A DNA stretch of 64,000 nt from Cytidiella melzeri (lineage: Eukaryota > Basidiomycota > Agaricomycetes > Polyporales > Irpicaceae): positions 372,001 to 436,000 of the forward strand of contig JABYQR010000004.1 of the NCBI GenBank assembly GCA_022592445.1. Reading direction: 5' to 3'. The translations under genes and the position numbers were made by a program. Below are positions 11,771 through 22,035 of the stretch, piece after piece. The notes below the pieces were generated by a model. That model searched no databases. It was not told the DNA's origin and saw nothing but the letters and a program-made list of their open reading frames with translations. Positions within the stretch are counted from its first letter, which is position 1. The number at the start of each line of letters is the position of its first letter.

Positions 11771-12079
11771 TCATGTGGATATAAAAATTAAATACCATGA
11801 ATTTTTATCCAGTTCACAAGTGAACTCCGACGTCATAACCGTTACGCCAAAAGGCAGTTTGACCGAGATGTTACTATCATGGAACCACCTTTGCAAATGT
11901 ATTCGCACCAAGTGGTTCATTAAATGTCTGGTTGCGTAAATATATAGCCCCAAAAAATTACAATATTTGACTGGTACATAGAGCAGTATCTCATCTATGT
12001 TTTCCGGAGGTTTTGAAATTGAGACTGCATCTTGTACAACGAGCGGAACGTTGCCGACCACGAGAGTCAAGTTTTGCAA
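11771..12079 (-). pseudogene. Orphan coding-like fragment beside the Ty3 insertion
   Basis: A 102-codon open frame with coding-like composition (for example VPVKYCNFLGLYIYATRHLM and HLVRIHLQRWFHDSN). The same frame stays open upstream to about 12139, only about 15 bp from the left LTR at 12155. I do not recognise the family. It could be the end of a gene cut by the transposon, or a small hypothetical gene. No continuation is visible on the far side of the element at 17712. Confidence 0.35.
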
Positions 12080-12154
12080 CAGTGTACCCTCTGTTTGTGA
12101 CAGATTGATCAGATGGTCACAGTGGTGTCGCTTGGTTTACTGTACCGGCATGAC

Positions 12155-12427
12155 TGTTGTACGATAGCTTTCCATAACATATGTAAACAAATCCCGACCG
12201 TTGTCTCCTAACTCCTATGCTGACCGAGAAATATATTGTAGCTTACTGAAGGATTATCGAGCTTTAATAATTGCTGAGTAAAATAGGAGATACTCTGACT
12301 CGTAGTGTAGCGATAGTGTATTCTTCATGTATTTAAGGACTGACGAATCTACGAGGAGAGCTCAGAATTCTCTCGCTCGCTTCTCACCACAATCCGACCC
12401 ACTTGTGCCGAAGTGAGTGAAGCCTCA
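12155..12427 (+). repeat. 5' LTR of element 1
   Basis: 273 bp, bounded by TG...CA and repeated at 17439-17711. It contains a TATA-like ATTTAAG near 12330 that could drive the element's transcript. Its last bases take part in a 20-bp palindrome that crosses into the internal region. Confidence 0.92.
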
Positions 12428-12442
12428 CTTGATCAAGTGAGG
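12423..12442. repeat. Perfect 20-bp palindrome at the LTR/primer-site junction
   Basis: CCTCACTTGATCAAGTGAGG reads identically on both strands. Its first five bases are the end of the 5' LTR and the rest lies where the minus-strand primer-binding site should be. The preceding AAGTGAG (12411-12417) can also pair with CTCACTT inside it, so two alternative hairpins are possible. A TGG-starting tRNA-type primer site is not seen. Confidence 0.8.
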
Positions 12443-12708
12443 GGTTTAGCTAACCGCTCACGTCCTGTCTCTAAGTTCTCAACTCTTTAGCCGTCCTCTA
12501 TTCCTGAACTCGTATCCTTACCACTACTCTGTACCAGTCCGTAACGTGTCGTGTAGCGCGTCGAAGTGCGCTCTGATTAGGCCATTAACATCGTTTCGAA
12601 ACCCCGTCCCATAAGAGGACTCTTGCGTCGCACTCTGTTGTACCGCCGTTAGCGCGCCCCTTTTGTCTTTGAAGACTTCGGTACTTACGTGCATTTCCTT
12701 AGGAAAAG

Positions 12709-14229
12709 ATGGATCCCTACGAGATCCTGAATCAGCAACTTTCTCCAGAAGCCGCTGCCGCCCTCAACCAACTCCTCAACGACTTAACGACTCGGCTGCA
12801 GGTCGCGCAACAGACTGCGCAGGACGCGCAGAACAGTCTGTTGACGCAGCAGCAGTTCGAGCAGTCGATTACGAATGCTCTCTCGCAGACGCAATTTACT
12901 GTTCAAGCTCCTACTACGACAGCCGCTCCTCCGGCTGCTTCGCGCGGCACATTGCGGATCGCACTGCAGAGGTACAGTGGGAACCTTGACTCTGCGAACG
13001 GTAATGTCAATCAGTGGATCACTATTTTCCTCGACGCCGTTAAAGCCTCTACCGTACCTGCTGATCTGTGGATTCCAACTGCGGCAACCTACTTCGATGG
13101 CCTCGCGCTGTCATGGTATCATGGGTTGCGCCAGCGCAACGCAGTCCCAGCAACATGGCAGGCTTTTGAGACTCTTCTCCGTGCCAGGTTCGACACTCCG
13201 GTCGTCCTTGACCAGGTCCGCGCCGACATGCATGCCCTGGTCTATGAGGGGAACATGTCCACCTTTGTGCAAGAATTTCAGCTACTCGATGCTCGCATTC
13301 CTGATGACCAGATGACTTACCAGGACCGTCGCTGGAACTTCTTGGCTTCGCTGCCTCAACAGGCCCGACTCTACATCACCGAGGCCCTCCGTTCCAACCA
13401 GCAGCCGAACATGTCGAACGTCTACGATCTCGCTATTGAGTGGTCTCAAAATCGTCAGCTTGCTAATCGGTCAAAGGAATCTCACGGTTTCTCAGCTCGT
13501 CGCCACGACAAAAACAAGAACCATCCCCGCCCGAAGCAGAAAGCTCGTTGTGACACTCCCTTTCCTGGAGTGGCACCGCTTTTCTCGCAAGTCAATAACG
13601 GCAATGGTAACGGAGGCCCTAATGGTGGTTCAAACACTGAGTCGAACGGGTCGACACCGATGGATCTCGATGCAATGCAACAAGTCTCCAACGTCCGGTG
13701 CTACAACTGCAATGGACGCGGTCACATCGCCAAAGACTGTCGTCGCGCACGTCGTACCAATCCATCGTATCCAGCAAAGACTCCCGGCCGTCGCCCAAAC
13801 ACCGCATCACAGCAGCTGCACGCTATGGAGGAAGAAGACAAGGATTTAAGCCCTGCTATCAAGGACGAGTATGTTGATCCACTTGACCTTCTCATTTTTG
13901 AAGGAAATCCAAAGAATCCGACCTATCGTATTGGAGTAGGCCCTCCCGGTCGCGACCTTCACGGGCGACGCACCATCATCGCGCAGGCCTTACTTGATAC
14001 TGGAGCGACCTCAAACTATGTTTCACGCAAGGTTGCTCGTCTCGCTAACGCAGAGTTCTTTCCTATCACCGCCCGCGAAGTTGTTGGAGCCGGCAAGACC
14101 ACTACGTCGAACATGGCTCGGATGAGTTTAGTTTTGGACGGACGGGTTCGCGAAGACTTCTATGCCTACGTCCTTGATGACGGATCCGAGTTTCGTCATG
14201 ATGTCCTCCTCGGTCGAGAGTGGATGTGA
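12709..14229 (+). CDS. gag: Element 1 Gag plus protease ORF
   Basis: 506 codons opening MDPYEILNQQLSPEAAAALN. Residues about 80-260 are a retrotransposon Gag-type capsid region (WITIFLDAVKA, WQAFETLLRARFD). A CX2CX4HX4C zinc knuckle (CYNCNGRGHIAKDC) is at 13699-13740. The aspartic protease active site ALLDTGATSNYVS lies near 13990 and DVLLGREWM near the end. The TGA at 14227 interrupts a frame that stays open and similar to pol (SHQAVIDW) beyond it. The stop is therefore probably a mutated CGA, and Gag and Pol were probably one polyprotein. Confidence 0.85.
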   Translation: MDPYEILNQQLSPEAAAALNQLLNDLTTRLQVAQQTAQDAQNSLLTQQQFEQSITNALSQTQFTVQAPTTTAAPPAASRGTLRIALQRYSGNLDSANGNVNQWITIFLDAVKASTVPADLWIPTAATYFDGLALSWYHGLRQRNAVPATWQAFETLLRARFDTPVVLDQVRADMHALVYEGNMSTFVQEFQLLDARIPDDQMTYQDRRWNFLASLPQQARLYITEALRSNQQPNMSNVYDLAIEWSQNRQLANRSKESHGFSARRHDKNKNHPRPKQKARCDTPFPGVAPLFSQVNNGNGNGGPNGGSNTESNGSTPMDLDAMQQVSNVRCYNCNGRGHIAKDCRRARRTNPSYPAKTPGRRPNTASQQLHAMEEEDKDLSPAIKDEYVDPLDLLIFEGNPKNPTYRIGVGPPGRDLHGRRTIIAQALLDTGATSNYVSRKVARLANAEFFPITAREVVGAGKTTTSNMARMSLVLDGRVREDFYAYVLDDGSEFRHDVLLGREWM

Positions 14230-17200
14230 TCTCACCAGGCGGTTATTGATTGGAGCACCAATGACTGTATTCTACTTGACCCCATCTCGCAGCTGCGTTA
14301 TACTCTACATACGAAGCTGAAGCCAATCACCACTTCCAAGTGCCACTCTTGTCCATCAAAGCGTCACCGTGCTTGCCCGCTTGTTGCTGCTGTGGCCGAG
14401 GATGATTTTGATGGAAAACTCGTTAAGGTACGAGAAGCTCACCTTGGTGAAGATATTCTTAGGCTCATGAAAGCCCTCTATCCTGCTTGCTTCAAGGCCA
14501 AGCCGGGATATCCAACTGCTCGCCGATGGAATCATGATATTGACACGGGAAATTCTAAGCCCGTTCGTGCTCGCGGTGACCTCTCTCGCCCTTGGAACAA
14601 AAGGCCATCAAGGCTTTTGTCGACGACTCCTTGAAGGAGGGTGTTATTGAACCATCTGCGTCACCCTATTCTTCGCCATTGCTGCCTGTTCGCAAGAAGG
14701 ATGGTGAGTTGCGCATTTGTGTCGATTACCGCGCACTCAACCGAGCTACAGTACCAAACGCGTACCCTCTTCCACGGATCAACAATTGTTACGCAACTTT
14801 AGCCGGTGCGCGTTTCTTCACTTGTCTCGATCTCCGCTCGGGCTATTGGCAGGTTCGTCTTACGGACGACGCTTGCCCGAAGACTGCCTTCACCTGTCGA
14901 TATGGTCACTATCAGTTTCGTGTTATGCCGTTTGGCCTCACGAACGCACCTGCAACCTTCCAAAACATGATGAACGATATCTTGCGAGACATGCTCGACA
15001 AGTGCGTTATGTGTACCTTGACGACATCATCATTTTTTCCCGCTCCGCTGGACAGCATGTCCGCGACGTCGAAAAAGTCATTAAGCGACTGCACGAACAT
15101 CAGCTTGTCTTGAATGAGAAGAAGTGTAAATGGGCACTTACCGAAGTTCTATACCTAGGACATATTGTCTCTGGTAACGGAATCCTGCCAAACCCTGACA
15201 AGGTCACTGCAATCACCGAATGGCCTCAGCCGCTACTATCACCGAGGTTCGTGGATTCTGTAATCTTGCTGGCTATTATCGGCGATTTGTTAAAGGTTTC
15301 GCAAAGATCATGAATCCGATCTACGACCTCTTGACGGGAGCACCGAAGAAGGGAAGCCAAATCACCTGGAATGACAGCTGTGAGCATGCTTTCCGTCTCA
15401 TGAAACAACGACTTACAACTTCGCCTATGCTCGTTCACCCACTCCATGGCATTTGTTTGTGATAGATACTGATGCTCGGAAAATTGTGTTGGAGCTGTCC
15501 TTCAACAAACGTCGAGCCGTTCAAGAATTGGATAAGGGGAAGGATGACAGTAAGTCGCTTTCGCGCTTCGTGTTCAAGGAGAAACATTTACAAACTGTCG
15601 CTTTCAATCACGCCGAATGACACCCACTGAGCAAAGATACTCAGCCCAGGAACGAGAAATGCTTGCTGTCGTCTGGGCGTTGCGCAAATGGCGGGGTATA
15701 TTGAAGGCTCGCCCATCGTGGTACGTACTGATCACGAATCATTAAAGTATGTGCGTACTCAAAAGGACTTGGGACGCCGCCTCGCTCGCTTTATCGATGA
15801 CCTCGCTCATTTCGACGTGGAAATCATGTACCGACCCGGCAGGTCCCAGCTCGTTCCTGATGCACTGTCGCGCCGTACCGGTAACCGCGAGACCACCGAC
15901 AACGAGACCGTTGAACCCTTGTTCGCAAACCCCTTCGACGCCCTACAACCAGATCCCGATCGCTCAGAGACGTACAAGACTCTCAAGGGCTACGAAGAAG
16001 CACTCCAGTCAGGACAAGATCATACAACTGTCGGAAACGGAACCTACCGACTTGTAGATGAACAGCTTCACCGCGTCGTTCAAGACCAAGACGAAGATAT
16101 TGTTGTACGCGTTCCGACATCTATCGAACAAGCCGAAGAACTGGTTCGTGGTGTTCACATTGATCTTGGCCATCTTGGTACTTCGTCGGTCACACCAGCC
16201 CTTCGTCGCCGCGTCTGGATGCCATTCGCTACGGAAACCATCGAACGGGTTGTGCGTTCATGCAACCAATGCCAATTCGTTTGTCGAGAGCCAGCTGTTA
16301 CGCAGCCGCTCCACCCTTTGCCGCGAGTCGAAGCCGGAGATGTCTGGTCGTTCGATTTTATTGGACCGCTCCCTCGCACTATGAGCGGAAATCAATATAT
16401 CGTAACTGGTATGGATCTTGGTACTGACTTCACTGTCGCCAACGCATTGACTCACCGCTCAGCAGAATCCGTTGTCAACCTCCTTCGCTACGTGATTTCA
16501 ACCTATGGTAAGCCGAAGGCAATTCTTACAGACAATGGTGAAGAATTCATGTCTTACCTTGTCCAAAATTTCCTTCGTCGCCTAGGTATCGAGCATATGC
16601 ATACTACGCCGTATCACCCGCAGACGAACGGTCGCCTCGAGAAGTTTAACGACACTCTAATCCAAATGTTAGCCAGGGTATGTGCTCCGAACTCGCAGAA
16701 CAAATGGGACGAATACTTACCTGATGTTCTACTTGCGCACCATGCTCACGTCAACCCATCGCTTCGTACTTCGCCATTCTACCTCACCTATGGGCGCCAT
16801 CCGCGTTTACCAAACGATCACATTTACGATGTCGTGCTCGTCCTCCCACCGACCAGGAAATTGAAGCTATCCAGGTCCAGCGTTTGGAACACGTCCAAGA
16901 CCTCAGCCGTTTCTGTGACCAAGCGAACGAGTACGCGTTCGCTCGTTTGACGGATGAAGCCGCTAAACGGGACAAAACGTTCAAGGAACGCGCGATTGGT
17001 GTCGGAGATCTGGTCAAACGTAAGTCAGAATCCTCTACCAAGATGCACCCTCGATGGGATGGTCCCTTCATTGTGAAAGCCATGACGAACAAAAACACTT
17101 ACCAACTGGTCACTAGGAATGGTTACATTCTTCGTCACCTCGTTAACGGAGAACGCCTCCGTCGATACTTTCCCGGACGCACTGGCTCTAATGCTCTCTG

Positions 17201-17282
17201 GCATGCCAGCGAAGACCTTCGACGACGAGACGAACGCAAACGTTTGAAAATGGTACGACGAAACATACAATCTAACGCGTAA
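14230..17282 (+). pseudogene. pol: Element 1 pol (RT, RNase H, integrase), frameshifted
   Basis: RT begins in the Gag frame and shifts near 14590, where LRICVDYRALNRATVPNAYP follows. It shifts again near 15005, just before VYLDDIIIFS, and again near 15230. RNase H is recognisable at about 15460-15880 (CVGAVLQQT, then VVRTDHESLKYV) with several breaks. Integrase runs from about 16130: a zinc-type HLGHLG...CNQC region, then the D,D,E core (WSFDFIGPLP, LTDNGEEF, and Glu in NGRLEKFND). Another shift near 16850 leads to the C-terminal WDGPFIVKAM region, which stops at 17280-17282. It is not functional as read. Since the LTRs look identical, some of these shifts could be sequence errors. Confidence 0.85.
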
Positions 17283-17438
17283 AGATGCCGATGAAACACG
17301 GAATTTGCTGACTCGGACCGTTTTGATTATTTTTGATAATTCTGAAAACGAATATCTATTTTTTTTCCGTCCTTTCTTTCTTGCTTACCTTCTCTGTACT
17401 ATAGTTTTCGGGACGAAAAGTCCTTAACGCGGGGGTAG

Positions 17439-17711
17439 TGTTGTACGATAGCTTTCCATAACATATGTAAACAAATCCCGACCGTTGTCTCCTAACTCCT
17501 ATGCTGACCGAGAAATATATTGTAGCTTACTGAAGGATTATCGAGCTTTAATAATTGCTGAGTAAAATAGGAGATACTCTGACTCGTAGTGTAGCGATAG
17601 TGTATTCTTCATGTATTTAAGGACTGACGAATCTACGAGGAGAGCTCAGAATTCTCTCGCTCGCTTCTCACCACAATCCGACCCACTTGTGCCGAAGTGA
17701 GTGAAGCCTCA
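17439..17711 (+). repeat. 3' LTR of element 1
   Basis: 273 bp, identical by eye to 12155-17711's left copy at 12155-12427. It is preceded by the purine-rich tract at 17429-17438. Confidence 0.92.
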
Positions 17712-18117
17712 TTACTTAAGTGCCACGTGCAGTCCACGTGGATCTAGCACAATCTTCAGATGAACTTCAATGCTGAGCAAAGATACATGGTGAATTGGTA
17801 AGTCCAAAGGAAAAGTTGGGATAAGAGAGGAAGGGAGTTTGGAAAGACATGGAGAGAAGATGATTACTCTGTGGAAGGAGGTGGAAATTGGAATCATGCA
17901 AGGTGTGGTGCTTGGAGATGAGGGAGGTCCAGAAGGTGCCTATAAGCTGTTGCTCGTGGTCCCGATGGATCTGATCCAACTGGTCACGGTTTTGTACAAA
18001 TATAATTGTGGTGTCACGGAAGAAGGCAGTGGTGATGTTAGTATAGTGAAGAGCTAATAAAGGAATAGAAAAAACAATAATAAAAGCAAGGTAGGTTAGA
18101 AGTCAATTGACTATGCC
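17712..18117. other. Flank between element 1 and element 3
   Basis: Contains a short GT-rich plus-strand frame and no recognised gene. It may be the untranslated 3' end of the minus-strand element 3, but I cannot identify an LTR. The words CCACGTG and CACGTGG form a short inverted pair near 17725-17740. Confidence 0.35.
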
Positions 18118-18376
18118 TTACAACCCAAAGAAGCATGCGGGCACAAGGATAGAGATCATAGTAGCAACAAAGATGATATAAGAGAACATTTTAGTCCCAC
18201 GTTGGTATGGAGGAACTGGTAGCGGAGCAACTCTTGATGTAGTGTGAGCCTCTTTCAAGAGCTTCATGTTGTTTGGTAATAATAATGTTGATGTGGTAGT
18301 AGATGAGGAGAACAGAGAAGGCGAGGGACGCAGTGGCAGCAATGGTGAGGACAGTGATGTCAGTGGCTGCACTCAT
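18118..18376 (-). pseudogene. Two-TM ORF in the env position of element 3, one frameshift
   Basis: Starts about 40 nt after the chromodomain remnant with MSAATDITVLTIAATASLA, whose hydrophobic run (about residues 7-35) is one membrane segment. It continues ITKQHEALERGSHYIKS. A frameshift near 18200 joins it to a second frame that ends in a second hydrophobic segment (MFSYIIFVATMISILVPACF) and a stop at 18118. The product would be about 85 residues with two membrane spans. I recognise no family. It may be an element-encoded accessory protein or chance. Confidence 0.4.
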
Positions 18377-18409
18377 GCTTAATTTATTTGCTTTGTTTTC
18401 TGCGGATTT

Positions 18410-18640
18410 TGGTCCTTATGTACTGCACTGGGGTATCTCTAATGGAACTCCACTATAGCTTCTGTTGTGTTCTCTATGTCTTAAGGTTGAGTCCAGGAGT
18501 TCTCCAAATCTCCATACCCAGTCCACTTCACCAAGTATTTGAGTTTCCCTTGCCTGTTATGGAAACTATGGAGTATTGCCTCAACTTCGTATTCTTCTTC
18601 ATCATTGATGATTTCTGGGGGTGGTTCGGTTATGCCAGCT
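18410..18640 (-). pseudogene. Chromodomain remnant of element 3
   Basis: Broken frames on the minus strand give [18 protein letters not shown] and [17 protein letters not shown] segments, then an NSW-type tryptophan region. Together these match the C-terminal chromodomain of fungal chromoviruses, which binds modified histone tails and steers integration to heterochromatin. At least two frame changes are needed to read it. Confidence 0.65.
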
Positions 18641-18716
18641 CATACTCCGGAGTTTCTATGAACAGGGTAAGAAGTCCAGCATGGAACACAGGGTGGATCT
18701 TCCAGTCCAATGGTAG

Positions 18717-18998
18717 TCAGAGTTTGTAGGTGATTGGTCCCAGTAATTTGATTATTTCAAACGGTCCATGGTGTTTGGGTGCTAGTTTAGCCAAGGACCT
18801 TGTGGTAGTGATGTTCTTTCCTCCCAGCCAGACTTTCTGACCCACAGTGTATGGCTGAAGCCCTTGTTTGTTGCATGACATGTGTACTGCTTCTGCTGCC
18901 ATGTGGCTGCTGGCATGTAGTTCATCTCGGATCTGAACCATCTGATGGATGTGCTTGGTCATTGAGAGAATGTTGGAATGCAGATTGATGACATCCAC
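18717..18998 (-). pseudogene. pol: Integrase C-terminal region of element 3
   Basis: 93 codons ending YTVGQKVWLGGKNI, SLAKLAPKHHGPFEII and LLGPITYKL, the usual 'GD-V-L--KNI---RP--KL-PK--GPF-I' pattern of Ty3 integrase C-termini. The catalytic core between this and the zinc finger is present but heavily interrupted. Confidence 0.8.
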
Positions 18999-19402
18999 TA
19001 CTCTGGGTTTGTACCCTAGTAGTGCTTTGAATGGGGAATGTCAAATTGCCAAGTGATACCGGATGTTATGCGCAAACTTGGCAGTAGTAAGAAGTCTAGC
19101 CCAATCAGTTTGGCAGTAATTGCAGAAGGCACAGAGATACTGCTCTAATTTTTGATTGACATGTTCTGTTTTGTCATCTGTCTCGGGGTAATACACTGTA
19201 CTGATGTTCTGTTGAATGCCCAGTTTGGAGCAAAGTTCTCTTTGGAATTTGGCAGCAAACTGGGGTCCTCAATTAGATATGACTTTCTCTGGTAGGCCAA
19301 AGTGTTGCCACACATTGTGCATGTATGGTTCAGCCATTACTTCGGCCAAGGTGTTGGTAGTGCACAGAACCAGTACCATTGACTTGGTGCATCCCTGGTC
19401 CA

Positions 19403-19760
19403 CTACAACCATGATTGCATTATATTGGTCACTTTCTGGTAATTTGCCATGGAAACCACTTGGAACAGTAGATAGCTCTTTTCAGAACTAATTGGGTGAA
19501 TCGGTATGTTCTTGGGCTGGTTCTGAATCTTGACGCTTTGACATGAGGCACATCCTGTGACATGATTTTTGATAGATACAGTCATGCCTGGCCACCAGAA
19601 GGTTTGTTGAATGAGTCCTAGGGTCTTGAATTGTCCAGGGTGTCCTGTGACCATGGTGTCATGGAACAACTTAACTAAATCTTGTCAAAGTTGTTGGTCT
19701 TTTGGTACATAGATCTTGTCCTTGTAGTAGACCAGGCCATCTTCTGCCTTCCAGTCTGAC
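19403..19760 (-). pseudogene. pol: Integrase zinc finger and RNase H linker of element 3
   Basis: The minus strand reads SDWKAEDGLVYYKDKIYVPK, a stop, then LFHDTMVTGHPGQFKTL, FWWPGMTVSIKNHV and GCASCQSVK. This is the H2C2 zinc finger that starts Ty3 integrases, with the preceding linker. Confidence 0.85.
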
Positions 19761-19849
19761 ACGGAGACAGAGCTTGACGTGACAAACAGGGACACAAAGT
19801 GGAAAACAACGAGGAGGTGGTGGCAGGCGTGGAGCCCAATGCTTTCACC

Positions 19850-20480
19850 AGCTATCAGACTTTGTTCAAGTTGCCAGCCCAGTAAAGACCAAGTTAGTAT
19901 TGATACTACTTGCTATGTAGTACAAGAGGGGGTTGCTTACCTAGCCTAGTAAAGACCAAGAGGTTGAGATGGGGGGCTAGGAGCGTACATGCAGCTGCTT
20001 ATATAGACTTCAGAGCCTGTGCACAAACCAGGCTTGCATTGAAGTTGTGTGGGAAGCAAGAACAAAAGAACTACCTAGAGGAGAACAATAGCTATTGTCT
20101 AGACTCTGACAACACCTCTACCCGTGAGAGAATCTATCTAAAAGGAGACCAACTATTGTATTCCATTCCCACACCTGTGAGAACATTCTTCATAAAGAGA
20201 ACAATAGGGAAAGAACAAAAGGAGTCCATGTAAGTGCTATCTATGATGTCAATCCCTAGCTATGGGCTGAGCCATGTGGTTGTAGCCATGTGGTCTTACA
20301 TAAGCTGAGTCATGTGCCTGTGTGACATAGCAGCTAGTAACGTGACCATGTAGAGTGTCTAAGCCACGTGATACGGGCGCTTAATAGACGTGCAAGGGGC
20401 TTGTGCAAAGGGTTGCAAGCTAGGTTTCAAGCTATAAACTAGAGGTAAAATGCGAAAAATCAGGGCTAGTCGGGCCATCC
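19850..20480. mobile_element. Unclassified insertion inside element 3
   Basis: Between the integrase linker and RNase H about 600 bp does not read as pol in any frame. It contains a TATA-like TTATATAG near 20000 and the word TAGTAAAGACCAAG (with a variant) at about 19887 and 19950. It looks like an LTR or non-autonomous element, but I could not find clean ends or a target duplication. Confidence 0.4.
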
Positions 20481-20482
20481 AC

Positions 20483-20957
20483 AACAAACACGCCTAGAAA
20501 GGGCATTGGGTACCGTCATTGTAGTCCTGGGTCGATGGAACAACCGGAATCGGAATCTCCAAAGATACAATGCCCATTGTGCCTGTCTTCGGTTCAATTT
20601 GTGTGCTTCTTTGAAATATGTGAGGTTCTGATGGTCAGTGTAGCTAAATAGTGGTGCCTTTCTTCCAATGCACGCATGATGGCAAGAAGTTCCTTGTCAT
20701 AAATGTTGTATTTTTGTTCAGTTACCGTCATCAACTGAGAGAGGTACGCGCAGGGGTGCCAATGTCCTGCTGAGATGATACCGCTCCTGTCGCATAACTG
20801 GACGCATTGGTTTCCACTTGGAATGGTTTGTTCACATCAGGCATAGTGAGTAGTGGTGCACTACAGAAGACTCTCTTCAATTTTTCAAAGGCAGTTTGAC
20901 AGGTCAGCGTCCAATCCCATACTGTTGTTTTCTTGGTCAGATGGTACAATGGTTGCG
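20483..20957 (-). pseudogene. pol: RNase H domain remnant of element 3
   Basis: On the minus strand: PLYHLTKKTTVWDWT, AFEKLKRVFCSAPLL, FQVETNASSYATGAV and, after breaks, YTDHQNLTYFKEAHKLNRRQ. This is a Ty3 RNase H region with the RT connection. It is interrupted upstream by the solo LTR at 20963-21462. Confidence 0.8.
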
Positions 20958-20962
20958 CTATG

Positions 20963-21462
20963 TGTCAAAGCGAGATTGTATTGCTGATTATCGGACATCA
21001 GATCTATGGACTATGTAGATAGATAAGATCAGATAGTACATAGCATGTGATTCCACCATCCTTATGGTCACACACGATGCAATACTTGCACCATATGGCA
21101 TCGTGTTCCAGTAGTTTCCATGACTGAATAGCAGAAGTACCATGAGGCTTCTGCATGACTCATATTTCATATACCAAATGTATTGAGCTTACTAAAGGCT
21201 CAGTCAGCACCATTCAGTTATGTAGGATGCTCAGTCATCGCTTACATTCTCTATTCAGTAGTATTAGCAAGCAGGACTGTGCATTACCAATCATTACTCA
21301 TAGGATTACCAATCCTTACTCATATGACATTACTGTAGCATTAGTAATCTAGTTACAGACATGTATATATACCGCTCCTAGAGAGCAGAGAAATAAGAAG
21401 ACACTTACTCCCAGAGTTAGTTGACTCTCCTAGTCATCCCCTACACTTGTAACTTTCAAACA
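20963..21462 (+). repeat. 500-bp solo LTR with perfect 5-bp target-site duplication
   Basis: Starts TGTCAAAGCG and ends TTTCAAACA, so it has TG...CA ends, and is flanked on both sides by CTATG (20958-20962 and 21463-21467). Removing it and one CTATG restores a continuous minus-strand pol reading (NFSDIAQPLYHLTKKT), which proves an insertion. A TATA-type GTATATATAC near 21363 suggests that its promoter points to the plus strand. Its parent element is not in this window. Confidence 0.92.
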
Positions 21463-21479
21463 CTATGTCAGAAAAGTTG

Positions 21480-21830
21480 GGGATAAACTGTTGATAGAAT
21501 TGGCAAACCAGAGGAATGATTGGACTTCTTTGACTTTACAAGGTATTGGCCAATTGGCCACTGCGGACACTTTACCCGGGTCCATCTCCAAGTTGTTGTA
21601 AGACACAATGAGCCCCAGGTATTTGATCTGTGATTGTCAAAACATATATTTCCCTGGTTTCAGGAACAAATTGTTGTCTTTCAGCCATTGTAAAACCTGT
21701 TTGATGAGGATGTCGTGTGTTACTTGGTCTTCAGTAAAGATGAGGATGTCGTCCATATAAACTACTACGTGCCCGGTGTCAACAAGATCTGCAAAGATCC
21801 TGTTCATCATGGATTGGAACGTCGCTACGT
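21480..21830 (-). pseudogene. pol: Reverse transcriptase fragment of element 3
   Basis: The minus strand gives VATFQSMMNRIFADLVDTG, VVVYMDDILIFTEDQVTHD and LQWLKDNNLFLKPGK, then a broken YLGLIVSYNNLEMDPGKV. YMDD is the catalytic motif. The preceding fingers and palm are absent, so the element is 5'-truncated here. Confidence 0.85.
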
Positions 21831-22035
21831 GCTTTTGCTCCGAGTCAATTATAGAAATCGTTGCAAGCTTCTGAACAGCGCGGTCAAACTCTCAAAGAAG
21901 CTGTGCTAAAACTGAACGTCATGTTCGCTAATGGGTATTGCTACAAAGACCCTGATGAACGAAGAGTGATGACCATGGATAAAAAAAATTGAGCCCGAAG
22001 TCGATAGATAGCAGTAGCGTAATGAAAAGCTAGAA

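Larger units (their letters stand above)
12155..17711 (+). mobile_element. Ty3/Gypsy-type LTR retrotransposon, element 1
   Basis: A 5.56-kb element with two 273-bp LTRs starting TGTTGTACGATAG and ending AAGCCTCA. By eye I find no difference between the LTRs. Domain order is Gag with zinc knuckle, protease, reverse transcriptase, RNase H, integrase, which defines Ty3/Gypsy. Coding continuity is broken by one in-frame TGA and at least five frame changes. No target-site duplication is visible: the flanks are ATGAC on the left and TTACT on the right. There is no recognisable chromodomain after the integrase. A purine-rich tract (CGCGGGGGTAG) lies just before the 3' LTR. Confidence 0.92.
18118..21830 (-). 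mobile_element. Degenerate chromodomain Ty3 element (chromovirus), element 3, with nested insertions
   Basis: Minus-strand pol remnants in the right order from high to low coordinate: RT (21480-21830), RNase H (20483-20957), integrase zinc finger and linker (19403-19760), integrase C-terminus (18717-18998) and chromodomain (about 18410-18640), then a small two-TM ORF. All are broken by stops and shifts. The 5' part (Gag, protease, RT fingers) is missing: RT similarity ends abruptly at about 21830, near the MFS gene's 3' flank. Two other sequences are inserted: a solo LTR at 20963-21462 and an unclassified piece at about 19850-20480. Confidence 0.8.

Noticed and set aside
12709..14229. Host zinc-knuckle protein
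   Set aside because: The ORF lies between matching LTRs, carries capsid and DTGA protease motifs and reads on into pol, so it is element-encoded.
19850..20480. A second solo LTR of the 20963-21462 family
   Set aside because: Ends, length and sequence do not match that LTR, and no target duplication could be found, so it is left unclassified.
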